A stretch of DNA of 35,867 nucleotides from contig JAHZCF010000108.1 of assembly GCA_019423005.1 (NCBI GenBank), positions 1 to 35,867 of the forward strand, read 5' to 3'. The notes under the pieces are model-generated. The model was not told the origin of the DNA and made no database searches. It was given only the letters and a program-made list of their open reading frames with translations. This document shows positions 8,135 to 15,870 of the stretch, piece after piece. Both the position numbers and the translations under genes were made by a program. This DNA is from Haemophilus sp. (GTDB lineage Bacteria > Pseudomonadota > Gammaproteobacteria > Enterobacterales > Pasteurellaceae). Within the stretch, counting starts at the first letter, position 1. Each line of letters starts with the position of its first letter.

Positions 8135-9430
8135 ATGAAAGGAATACAGCAAATGCCTGATGGATATTTGAATCGAACACCTATATTTCAGTTCATATTA
8201 TTATCTTGCCTATTTCCATTGTGGGGGGCTGCCGCGAGCTTAAACGATATTCTTATTACTCAATTTAAGAGTGTATTCACATTAAGTGACTTTGCAAGTG
8301 CATTAGTTCAAAGTGCCTTTTATGGTGGATATTTCTTAATTGCAATTCCAGCTTCTCTAGTAATAAAGAAAACAAGTTATAAAGTTGCTATTTTGATTGG
8401 TTTAACCTTGTATATTATAGGCTGTTCAATGTTTTATCCAGCTTCTCACATGGCTACTTATACTATGTTTTTAGCTGCTATATTTTCTATTGCTATCGGT
8501 TTAAGTTTCCTTGAAACATCAGCAAATACTTATAGTTCTATGCTCGGCCATCGAGATTATGCGACATTAAGACTGAATATTAGTCAAACATTTTATCCGA
8601 TTGGTGCTATTTCTGGCATTTTACTGGGTAAATATTTAATCTTCCAAGAAGGTGCTAGCTTGAAAGAACAATTGCTTACGATGTCCCCAGATCAAGCTCA
8701 TGAATTTAAATTATCATTGCTTGAGCATACATTACAACCTTATAAATATCTTATTTTTGTATTAATTGCTGTTACTTTGTTGTTCTTATTGACAAAATTC
8801 CCTAGATGCAAAGCTGAAAATGAAGTTTTAGCTACTAATGTGAAGTTCATTGATACATTGAAATATTTATCAAAGAATAAACAATTTAAGAAAGGAATTA
8901 TTGCTCAATTTTTATATGTGGGCATGCAGGTTGCAGTATGGTCGTTTACAATACGTTTAGCTTTAAATTTAAGTAATATTAATGAGAGGGATGCTTCAAA
9001 TTTCATGATATATAGTTTTATTGGTTTTTTCATCGGAAAATTTGTAGCAAATTTTTTAATGACTAAGTTTAAATCAGATGCAGTATTGTTTGTGTATTCT
9101 ATTCTTGGTGTATTTACTCTCTCTTATACTTCTTTTGTTCATGACTTTTCAGCTGTTTATGCTGCAATTTTTGCAAGTGTATTGTTTGGACCATGTTGGG
9201 CTACAATTTATACATCTGTATTAGGAACTGTTAAACAAGAACATCGGGAAGTAGCCGGAGCTGTTGTAGTAATGTCAATTATTGGAGCTGCGGTTGTTCC
9301 TGCTATTCATGGATATGTTTCTGATACTTTAGGATCTTTACAATTGGCCTTTGTTGTACCAACGCTTTGCTTTATCTATGTTGGATATTACTTCTGGGAT
9401 AAAATGAAATTAGAAAAAGGAGAGGAATAA
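8135..9430 (+). CDS. deoP: Deoxyribose permease (MFS, FucP-like)
   Basis: A 431-residue major facilitator of the fucose:H+ symporter (FucP) type, predicted to import deoxyribose across the inner membrane. I chose the ATG at 8135 (MKGIQQMPDGYLNRTP), 10 bases after the kinase stop, with AAGGAG at 8123-8128; the longer frame from 8099 would overlap the kinase gene. About twelve hydrophobic segments are visible, with the FucP-like FPLWGAAASLNDILITQF start, SAFYGGYFLIAIPAS and the LETSANTYSSMLG block. The stop overlaps the next start (TAATG). Known deoxyribose permeases of Salmonella belong to the same family. Substrate is inferred from context. Confidence 0.85.
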   Translation: MKGIQQMPDGYLNRTPIFQFILLSCLFPLWGAAASLNDILITQFKSVFTLSDFASALVQSAFYGGYFLIAIPASLVIKKTSYKVAILIGLTLYIIGCSMFYPASHMATYTMFLAAIFSIAIGLSFLETSANTYSSMLGHRDYATLRLNISQTFYPIGAISGILLGKYLIFQEGASLKEQLLTMSPDQAHEFKLSLLEHTLQPYKYLIFVLIAVTLLFLLTKFPRCKAENEVLATNVKFIDTLKYLSKNKQFKKGIIAQFLYVGMQVAVWSFTIRLALNLSNINERDASNFMIYSFIGFFIGKFVANFLMTKFKSDAVLFVYSILGVFTLSYTSFVHDFSAVYAAIFASVLFGPCWATIYTSVLGTVKQEHREVAGAVVVMSIIGAAVVPAIHGYVSDTLGSLQLAFVVPTLCFIYVGYYFWDKMKLEKGEE

Positions 9431-10449
9431 TGGAAACGAAGTTATTTTTATTCAAAGAGTTATTTTCTAGAGATGAAAAAGTATTGCTTAGTAATAATGA
9501 TTTTACAGTGTTTGGCTTTAAGTATGAGTCAGGAATTGAAGCAATAAAAATTTGTAATAAAAAAGGATTTATTATTGTATTGCCTTTTTATGGTCAAATT
9601 ATTTGGGATGCTGAATTTGGTAAACATTCATTAAAAATGAAGAATATGTTTTCTGAGCCGAAATTTGGTAATAGTATTGTTGATACTTACGGATGTTTTG
9701 CTTTTCATTCGGGGTTAATCAGAAATGGCTGTCCAAGCCCTGAAGATGATCATGTTTTACATGGAGAGATGCCCTGTTCAATTATTAATAATGCCTGGTT
9801 AATCATTGATAATAATTCAATAACCCTTACGGGAGAAGTTGAATATGTGAAAGGGTTTGGAAATCATTATTCAGCAAGACCAGCTGTAACACTTTATTCA
9901 AATAGTACTTTATTTGATATTCAAATGAGTGTAACTAATTTATCTAGTGTTGATATGCCATTGCAATACATGTGCCACATGAATTATTGTTATGAGCATG
10001 GAGCGAAGTTAACTCAGAATATTCCTGATGAGGCTATTGTTTTGAGAGAAACTATACCAGCTCACGTTAGCCCAACAGAAAAGTGGCTTGAGTTTAATGA
10101 TAAAATTAAAAAAGGGGAATACCATCTTGATAAATTAGATAATGATGTGATGTATGATCCTGAAATAGTATTCTTTATGGATAATCTCAGTAAATATCAA
10201 GAGAATTTAGAATATAAAATGAAATCACCTAGTGGGCATAGTTATATAACAAAATTCTCATCTAAAGACTTTAATTATGCAACACGATGGATTTTGTTTA
10301 ATGAGGATCAACAAGTAGGTGCATTTGTATTACCAGCAACTTGTAGGCCAGAAGGTTTTTTAGCAGCTAAAAAAGCAGGAAGTCTAATTATGCTAAAACC
10401 TAAAGAAACAAAAGCATTTAGTGTAACTACAGGAATTGAAAATTTATAG
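9430..10449 (+). CDS. deoX: DeoX-like aldose 1-epimerase-fold protein
   Basis: A 339-residue protein resembling the DUF4432/aldose 1-epimerase-like group, a beta-rich galactose-mutarotase fold. The central YMCHMNYCYEHGAKL block (near residue 180) resembles the His/Asn-containing active-site strand of that fold. It is the last gene of the operon and overlaps the permease stop by one base, the place taken by deoX in Salmonella, whose role I recall as unassigned. An attractive reading is that it interconverts deoxyribose anomers before phosphorylation, but this is inference. AGA arginine codons are frequent and the gene is AT-rich. A strong terminator follows. Confidence 0.72.
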   Translation: METKLFLFKELFSRDEKVLLSNNDFTVFGFKYESGIEAIKICNKKGFIIVLPFYGQIIWDAEFGKHSLKMKNMFSEPKFGNSIVDTYGCFAFHSGLIRNGCPSPEDDHVLHGEMPCSIINNAWLIIDNNSITLTGEVEYVKGFGNHYSARPAVTLYSNSTLFDIQMSVTNLSSVDMPLQYMCHMNYCYEHGAKLTQNIPDEAIVLRETIPAHVSPTEKWLEFNDKIKKGEYHLDKLDNDVMYDPEIVFFMDNLSKYQENLEYKMKSPSGHSYITKFSSKDFNYATRWILFNEDQQVGAFVLPATCRPEGFLAAKKAGSLIMLKPKETKAFSVTTGIENL

Positions 10450-10458
10450 TTATTAAAT

Positions 10459-10491
10459 AATGCTCCTATTTTTATAATAGGAGCATTTTTT
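10459..10491 (+). terminator. Terminator of the deoKPX operon
   Basis: AATGCTCCTATT (10459-10470) and AATAGGAGCATT (10476-10487) form a perfect 12-bp stem with a 5-base loop, followed by T residues. Confidence 0.9.
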
Positions 10492-10543
10492 ATGTGATGC
10501 CAAGTTTAGATAATGTATTTATAGCAAAATATCTGTAATTTTG

Positions 10544-10552
10544 ACCGCACTT
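10544..10552 (-). repeat. Haemophilus DNA uptake sequence
   Basis: ACCGCACTT followed by TT, a full-core uptake sequence in the 107-base gap between the deoX terminator and the thioredoxin-like gene. It is the first exact copy after 5313-5321, so it marks the right edge of a long stretch with none. Confidence 0.85.
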
Positions 10553-10598
10553 TTCTGATCGATTACAATCCATTTATCCTAGATCATGAAATTTTATT

Positions 10599-11102
10599 GT
10601 GAAACTTAAAACCTTATTAAAAAATGCGATTTCGCTCCTGCTGACGTTGATTGTCGTAAGCAGTATTCTCGATTTTATTCGTAAACCCAATATTCCACCT
10701 GAAATCAATGCAACGGTACTTTATGATTTACAGGGGGATGCCTTCTTTTTGCCTCAATTAGATCAAACTAAGCCGACGATCATTTACTTCTGGGGAAGTT
10801 GGTGTGGTTATTGTCGTTATACTTCTCCAGCGATTAATTCACTTTCAGAAGAAGGCTATCCGGTAGTCTCTGTCGCACTGCGTTCGGGGACAAATAAGGA
10901 AGTGGAGGATTATTTACAAACGCATCACTATCAGTTTACAACGGTGAACGATCCTCATGGCAAGATTGCGGAGCAATGGCAGGTGAATGTGACGCCAACT
11001 ATTATTATTTTAAATAAAGGAAAAATGGATTTGGCCACAACGGGCTGGACAAGTTATTGGGGCTTAAAAATGCGGTTGTTTTTCACAGAGTTTTTTGGCT
11101 AA
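10599..11102 (+). CDS. Membrane-anchored thioredoxin-like oxidoreductase
   Basis: A 167-residue thioredoxin-fold protein with one N-terminal membrane segment (about 8-24) and a periplasmic domain. The redox motif is WGSWCGYC, with Cys69 and Cys72, and the cis-Pro loop is visible as VTPTIII. It resembles ScsD/TlpA-type disulfide oxidoreductases and, as I recall, the H. influenzae thioredoxin-like gene next to hldD. The start is GTG at 10599; the ATG at 10586 is out of frame. The end lies 52 bases from the hldD start, so the two may be co-transcribed. The partner protein is not evident from the sequence. Confidence 0.8.
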   Translation: MKLKTLLKNAISLLLTLIVVSSILDFIRKPNIPPEINATVLYDLQGDAFFLPQLDQTKPTIIYFWGSWCGYCRYTSPAINSLSEEGYPVVSVALRSGTNKEVEDYLQTHHYQFTTVNDPHGKIAEQWQVNVTPTIIILNKGKMDLATTGWTSYWGLKMRLFFTEFFG

Positions 11103-11154
11103 GCAACAAAAAATCTATTACAATACACAGACTTATTTTAAAGAGGACAGAATT

Positions 11155-12078
11155 ATGATTATCGTAACAGGTGGCGCCGGTTTTATCGGCAGTAATATCG
11201 TTAAAGCATTAAACGATATGGGACGCAAAGATATTTTAGTGGTGGATAACTTAAAAGACGGGACTAAATTCATTAACTTAGTGGATCTTGATATCGCAGA
11301 TTACTGCGATAAAGAAGACTTCATTGCATCCATTATTGCAGGCGATGATTTAGGTGAGATCGATGCGGTATTCCATGAAGGGGCTTGCTCAGCGACCACT
11401 GAATGGGACGGCAAATACATCATGCATAATAACTACGAATATTCAAAAGAGTTGTTGCATTACTGCTTAGATCGTCAAATTCCGTTCTTGTATGCATCAA
11501 GTGCGGCAACTTATGGCGACAAAACTGAATTCCGTGAAGAGCGTGAATTTGAAGGCCCATTGAATGTGTACGGTTATTCTAAATTCTTATTCGACCAATA
11601 TGTGCGTGCGATTTTACCTGAAGCGCAATCGCCAGTATGTGGTTTCCGTTATTTCAATGTGTATGGTCCACGTGAAGGCCACAAAGGTTCGATGGCGAGT
11701 GTGGCATTCCACTTAAATAACCAAATCCTGAAAGGCGAAAATCCAAAATTATTTGCAGGCAGTGAACACTTCCGCCGTGATTTCGTTTATGTAGGCGATG
11801 TGGCACAAGTCAACATTTGGTGCTGGCAAAATGGCATTTCAGGTATCTTCAACTGTGGTACTGGTAATGCAGAATCTTTTGCCGAAGTAGCAAAAGCGGT
11901 AATTAAATTCCACAGTAAAGGCGTAGTGGAAACTATTCCATTCCCAGAGCATTTGAAATCTCGCTATCAAGAATATACGCAAGCAGATTTAACGAAACTT
12001 CGCGCAACAGGCTACGACAAACCATTTAAAACCGTAGCAGAAGGTGTGGCTGAGTACATGGCGTGGTTAAATAAATAA
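11155..12078 (+). CDS. hldD: ADP-L-glycero-D-manno-heptose 6-epimerase
   Basis: HldD (RfaD) epimerises ADP-D-glycero-D-manno-heptose at C6 to give the heptose donor for LPS inner core. I chose the ATG at 11155 (MIIVTGGAGFIGSN), which begins directly with the Rossmann NADP-binding glycine motif and has AGAGGA upstream; the frame from 11095 overlaps the previous gene. The SDR catalytic residues are visible as YGYSK, and ASSAATYG supplies the Ser/Thr region. The 307 residues match the family. The donor made here is used by WaaC and WaaF encoded just downstream. A hairpin and an uptake-sequence terminator follow. Confidence 0.97.
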   Translation: MIIVTGGAGFIGSNIVKALNDMGRKDILVVDNLKDGTKFINLVDLDIADYCDKEDFIASIIAGDDLGEIDAVFHEGACSATTEWDGKYIMHNNYEYSKELLHYCLDRQIPFLYASSAATYGDKTEFREEREFEGPLNVYGYSKFLFDQYVRAILPEAQSPVCGFRYFNVYGPREGHKGSMASVAFHLNNQILKGENPKLFAGSEHFRRDFVYVGDVAQVNIWCWQNGISGIFNCGTGNAESFAEVAKAVIKFHSKGVVETIPFPEHLKSRYQEYTQADLTKLRATGYDKPFKTVAEGVAEYMAWLNK

Positions 12079-12080
12079 AA

Positions 12081-12106
12081 TATTGAACAAATAATGTCGT
12101 TCAATA
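12081..12106 (+). other. Small inverted repeat after hldD
   Basis: TATTGAAC (12081-12088) pairs with GTTCAATA (12099-12106) around a 10-base loop. It has no T-run and sits just before the real terminator. A role in mRNA 3'-end stability is possible, but chance cannot be excluded. Confidence 0.35.
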
Positions 12107-12119
12107 CTAGAAAATGAAT

Positions 12120-12160
12120 AAAGTGCGGTTAAAATTAGTCTTATTTTTAGCCGCACTTTT
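12120..12160 (+). terminator. Uptake-sequence terminator after hldD
   Basis: The left arm AAAGTGCGGTTAAAA (12120-12134) pairs with TTTTAGCCGCACTTT (12145-12159) through one G-U wobble and ends in T residues. The left arm is an exact uptake sequence; the right arm has one change (GCCGCACTT). Confidence 0.8.
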
Positions 12161-12175
12161 GTTATAAGGTCAAGC

Positions 12176-13219
12176 ATGAATATTTTAATTATCGGCCCGT
12201 CTTGGGTCGGCGATATGATGATGTCGCACAGTTTGTATCAACAACTCAAACTGCAATACCCCGATTGCCAAATTGATGTGATGGCACCGAATTGGTGTAA
12301 ACCGCTTTTAGCCCGTATGCCAGAAGTACGCCATGCCGTTGAAATGCCGCTTGGACACGGCAAGTTTGCCTTGTGTGAACGTTATCGTTTAGGTAAGGCA
12401 TTACGCAATCAATATGATATGGCGATTGTGTTACCAAATTCCTTGAAATCAGCCTTTATTCCTGCTTTTGCAAAAATTGCGGTGCGTCGTGGTTGGAAAG
12501 GGGAAAGCCGTTATTTCTTGCTTAACGATTTACGCAATAACAAACGTGATTATCCTATGATGGTGCAACGTTATGTAGTGTTAGCTTTTGAGCAAAATTC
12601 GGTGCCAAAAGCGGCAGATATTCCTGTTCTAAAACCTTATTTAACCGTTGATCCCACTCAACAGGCGGAAACCTTAAAAAACTTTGAAAAACAGACCGCA
12701 CTTTTAGGCGAACGCCCAATTATTGGTTTCTGCCCTGGTGCAGAATTTGGACCAGCTAAACGTTGGCCGCATTATCATTATGCTAAATTGGCAGAAATGC
12801 TGATTGAAAAAGGCTACGCGGTAGAATTATTTGGTTCACCAAAAGATGTGGAAGCGGGTGAGCAAATTCGCAATGCATTGCCTGTTGAACTTCAACCATT
12901 CTGTTTGAATTTGGCTGGACAAACGAATCTTAATCAAGCGGTAGATTTAATTGCTAACTGCACAGCGGTGGTGAGCAATGACAGCGGCTTAATGCATATT
13001 GCGGCAGCCACAGATCGCCCATTGGTTGCACTTTACGGCCCAACTAGCCCAACTTATACGCCACCATTATCGGATAAAGCGGTGATTATTCGTTTAATTG
13101 AAGGCGATTTAATTAAAGTGCGTAAAAGTACAGATAGCTCGGAAGGGTATCATCAAAGTTTGATTGATATTACACCAGAAAAAGTAGCAGAAAAACTGAC
13201 CGCACTTTTAGGGGTTTGA
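12176..13219 (+). CDS. waaF: ADP-heptose:LPS heptosyltransferase II
   Basis: WaaF (RfaF), a GT9-family enzyme at the cytoplasmic face of the inner membrane, adds the second heptose of LPS inner core. The N-terminal GPSWVGDMMMSHSL motif includes Asp13, the proposed catalytic base. The donor-binding part has FCPGAEFGPAKRWP and VSNDSGLMHIAAA, followed by YGPTSPTYTPP. The 347 residues match E. coli (348). Two uptake sequences lie inside the gene (12695-12703 and 13199-13207), both translated as Thr-Ala-Leu; the second lies in the last few codons. The gene starts 15 bases after a terminator, so its promoter must lie within or just before that hairpin. Confidence 0.96.
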   Translation: MNILIIGPSWVGDMMMSHSLYQQLKLQYPDCQIDVMAPNWCKPLLARMPEVRHAVEMPLGHGKFALCERYRLGKALRNQYDMAIVLPNSLKSAFIPAFAKIAVRRGWKGESRYFLLNDLRNNKRDYPMMVQRYVVLAFEQNSVPKAADIPVLKPYLTVDPTQQAETLKNFEKQTALLGERPIIGFCPGAEFGPAKRWPHYHYAKLAEMLIEKGYAVELFGSPKDVEAGEQIRNALPVELQPFCLNLAGQTNLNQAVDLIANCTAVVSNDSGLMHIAAATDRPLVALYGPTSPTYTPPLSDKAVIIRLIEGDLIKVRKSTDSSEGYHQSLIDITPEKVAEKLTALLGV

Positions 13220-13236
13220 GAAAGAGAGAATATAAA

Positions 13237-13821
13237 ATGGAAATAACCTATCAACCCGTATTAGATAAAAATAATGCCAAAGCAGCCCGTAAAATCAGTC
13301 GTGAAATTTATAAGCATAATAAATTTCGTAAGATGATGAGGCTTGGCGATTTTTTATTATATTTATTTTGCTTGATACCAAGTCTTTTTATTGCATTTTT
13401 TATGAGAAATTGGGCTGAAGTTCTTTATGATTATTATGAGAATATTTTGGCCTATTATGCGGGATATATATTATTTGTTATCTCAATGCTTTCTTTTTTC
13501 TATGCTCTTATAATACGACCTTATTTGAATATGTGTATGATTAAAAACCAAATAGGCTCCAAAATGGAGAAAGGAAGTCAAACCATACGAATTCAAGAAG
13601 ATGGCTTATATATTAAAATAGATCTCTGCCAAACATTATATAGTTATCATTATATTTATCACATTGAAAATAAATATGGCTATTTAATAATTCGAGTTGG
13701 TTCTGGATTGTTTTTAGATATTCCTCATTCAGCCTTTCAAGATGATGCTCATCGAGAAGCATTTGAAGCCGCTTTACGAGAAAAAATAAAAGCTTACCAG
13801 GCAGAGCCTTTAAGTAAATAG
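13237..13821 (+). CDS. YcxB-like membrane protein, function unknown
   Basis: A 194-residue protein with two membrane segments (about residues 36-56 and 70-92) followed by a soluble C-terminal domain (about 100-185) with the IRIQEDGLYIKI and YHYIYHIENKYGYLIIRV strands typical of YcxB-like proteins. I prefer the ATG at 13237 (MEITYQPVLDKN) to the TTG at 13216, which would overlap waaF. The gene is visibly more AT-rich than waaF and waaC around it and lacks an uptake sequence, so it may be a later insertion in the heptosyltransferase cluster. No function can be assigned. Confidence 0.7.
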   Translation: MEITYQPVLDKNNAKAARKISREIYKHNKFRKMMRLGDFLLYLFCLIPSLFIAFFMRNWAEVLYDYYENILAYYAGYILFVISMLSFFYALIIRPYLNMCMIKNQIGSKMEKGSQTIRIQEDGLYIKIDLCQTLYSYHYIYHIENKYGYLIIRVGSGLFLDIPHSAFQDDAHREAFEAALREKIKAYQAEPLSK

Positions 13822-13849
13822 AAAAGGCCTAACAGGATATGTTAATGAT

Positions 13850-14755
13850 ATGAACCCTCTCCGCATACATTTACAATTAATTGGAATGGTGATTTTATGG
13901 GGCGCCTCTTGGCCTTGGGGGCGAGTGATTGCCCAAGCTATGCCGACGTTTGTAGCCTCAAGCTTGCGATTTTTCTTTGCGATTATTCCGCTCATAATTT
14001 GGTTATATGCGGCAAATCGCTTCAAATATGCGAAACAACTAAGAGCGAATCAATGGATAGGGTTGTTTGTGACTGCCTTTTTCGGTGTTTTCGCTTATTC
14101 CACATTTTTTATCTGGGGGCTGAAATATCTTCCAGCGGGACAAGCGGCTGTTATTGTGGCAACAAACCCTGTATTTACCACGCTTTTGGCGATTTTTTTA
14201 TTTAAAGAAAAATGGAATCGCTGGGTAATATTCGGAATGATTATTGCCATGAGTGGATCGCTATTGGCTCTCACAAAAGGAAATTTTTCACAAATGATGG
14301 ATTCCTTTGGCTTTGGGCAAATATTATTAATTGGGGCGCTAATTTGTTGGGTCGTTTACACCTTATTGGCGAAAAAAGTACTCGCGGGAATTGATTCGCT
14401 CACCGCAACCACCTTATCTTCTATTTTTGGTTTTTTATTGTTATTTATGAGCGCGTTATGCGTGGAAAGTGCAGACGATTGGCTTACGGTATTGAATTTA
14501 TCTCAAGGTGAGTGGATCAGTTTGCTTGGTCTCGCATTTGGTGCAACGGTATTAGCTTATGCCTGGTATTTTGATGGGGTGAAACACTTAGGGGCAGGCA
14601 ATGCCTCGGCTTACATTATTCTTGTGCCGATTTTAGGCATTTTATTTTCAACCGTTTGGTTGAATGAACAAGTGGATTCTTCCTTAATTATAGGAGGAAT
14701 TTTAGCCGTATCTGGGCTTGGAATTATGCACTGGGGAAGAAGGTTAATTAAATGA
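13850..14755 (+). CDS. EamA/DMT-superfamily transporter
   Basis: A 301-residue integral membrane protein of the drug/metabolite transporter superfamily. Two EamA repeats of about five hydrophobic segments each are visible. The first starts with LIGMVILWGASWPWGRV and contains LPAGQAAVIVATNPVFTTLL. The second, from about residue 150, contains HLGAGNASAYIILVPILGIL. The substrate is unknown. The stop overlaps the waaC start by four bases (ATGA), so the two are translationally coupled, but nothing in the protein links it to LPS. This is one of three DMT-type transporters in the window. Confidence 0.85.
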   Translation: MNPLRIHLQLIGMVILWGASWPWGRVIAQAMPTFVASSLRFFFAIIPLIIWLYAANRFKYAKQLRANQWIGLFVTAFFGVFAYSTFFIWGLKYLPAGQAAVIVATNPVFTTLLAIFLFKEKWNRWVIFGMIIAMSGSLLALTKGNFSQMMDSFGFGQILLIGALICWVVYTLLAKKVLAGIDSLTATTLSSIFGFLLLFMSALCVESADDWLTVLNLSQGEWISLLGLAFGATVLAYAWYFDGVKHLGAGNASAYIILVPILGILFSTVWLNEQVDSSLIIGGILAVSGLGIMHWGRRLIK

Positions 14756-15705
14756 AAGTATGTGTGATTAAGACTTCCTCTATGGGGGATGTAATTCATA
14801 CTTTGCCGGCATTGACTGATGCACAGCGTGCTATTCCTAATCTCTCTATTGATTGGGTGGTGGAAGAGAATTTTGCCGAAATCCCACGTTGGCATTCTGC
14901 AGTGAAGCAAATCATTCCAATTGCCTTAAGACGTTGGCGAAAATCGCCTTTTTCAGCTCAAACAAAAAACGAATGGAAATCTTACCGCACTTTATTACAA
15001 ACCAATCAATATGATGCCGTGATTGACGCGCAAGGGCTTTTTAAAAGTGCCTTTTTTGCGACACGCTTAGCCAATGGCATTAAACATGGCTATGATCGCA
15101 AAAGTATCCGTGAGCCGATTGCCTCCTTGTTCTACGATAAAAAATACGCAATTTCTTATCAACAGCATGCGGTAGAACGTATTCGTCAACTTTTTGCACA
15201 AGCATTATCTTATCCATTACCGAAAGAGAAAGGGGATTATGACATTGCGCGTCATTTTATTTCTACCGATTCTATCGAACCTTATGTGATCTTTTTTCAT
15301 TCTACGACAAAAGATGAAAAGCATTGGCCAGAACATGAATGGCGAAATTTAATTGAAAAAGTGACCGCACTTTCTGTTCAAGTTCGTTTACCTTGGGGAA
15401 ACGAAAAAGAAAAGGCGAGAGCAGAGCGATTGGCTGTCGGCTTATCTCATGTAGTTGTTTTGCCTAAGCTTTCATTGCATGAATTGGCTGAACAAATTGC
15501 CAATGCGAAAGCCGTGGTATCGGTAGACACAGGGCTTGCTCATTTGACTGCCGCACTGGACAAACCAAATATTACGCTTTATGGCGCAACAGATCCGACC
15601 TTAATTGGCTGTTATGGTCAAAATCAGCATTATTTAACAGCGAATTCAATGGAAAATATTTCCTCAGACCAAGTATTTTCTGCGCTTAATTTATTAATTA
15701 AATAG
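14752..15705 (+). CDS. waaC: ADP-heptose:LPS heptosyltransferase I
   Basis: WaaC (RfaC), family GT9, transfers the first L,D-heptose to the Kdo of lipid A-Kdo at the inner face of the inner membrane. KTSSMGDVIHTLPALTDAQ at the N-terminus includes the catalytic Asp13. DWVVEENFAEIPRWH, RRWRKSPFSA, AQGLFKSAFFATRLA and VSVDTGLAHLTAALDKPN follow as in the E. coli enzyme. The length of 317 residues is normal. Two uptake sequences lie inside (14984-14992, read as Tyr-Arg-Thr-Leu, and 15364-15372, read as Thr-Ala-Leu). The start overlaps the DMT transporter stop. The gene acts directly before waaF in inner-core assembly. Confidence 0.97.
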   Translation: MKVCVIKTSSMGDVIHTLPALTDAQRAIPNLSIDWVVEENFAEIPRWHSAVKQIIPIALRRWRKSPFSAQTKNEWKSYRTLLQTNQYDAVIDAQGLFKSAFFATRLANGIKHGYDRKSIREPIASLFYDKKYAISYQQHAVERIRQLFAQALSYPLPKEKGDYDIARHFISTDSIEPYVIFFHSTTKDEKHWPEHEWRNLIEKVTALSVQVRLPWGNEKEKARAERLAVGLSHVVVLPKLSLHELAEQIANAKAVVSVDTGLAHLTAALDKPNITLYGATDPTLIGCYGQNQHYLTANSMENISSDQVFSALNLLIK

Positions 15706-15790
15706 GCGATAAAATAATCGAATATGTATTTATCTGAATTGATTTTAGTCAAAATATTGCCTATTTTCTGATAGTTGGCAAAATTTAGGG

Positions 15791-15819
15791 TTGACCACTT
15801 AGGTTGTAGTGTATAAACT
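15791..15819 (+). promoter_or_regulatory. Candidate porin promoter
   Basis: TTGACC (15791-15796) is a near-consensus -35. TAAACT (15814-15819) with a 17-base spacer, or TATAAA (15812-15817) with 15, could be the -10. The leader to the porin ATG would be about 45 bases and AT-rich, as for many porin mRNAs. Confidence 0.55.
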
Positions 15820-15870
15820 GCAAAAAGTTCAATTTTTTAATAAACTTCATTAAATAATAGGGAAAGCGTT

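Noticed and set aside
15700..15767. AAATAGGC and GCCTATTT after waaC as a terminator
   Set aside because: The arms are separated by 51 bases and the stem is short; it is not a credible intrinsic terminator.
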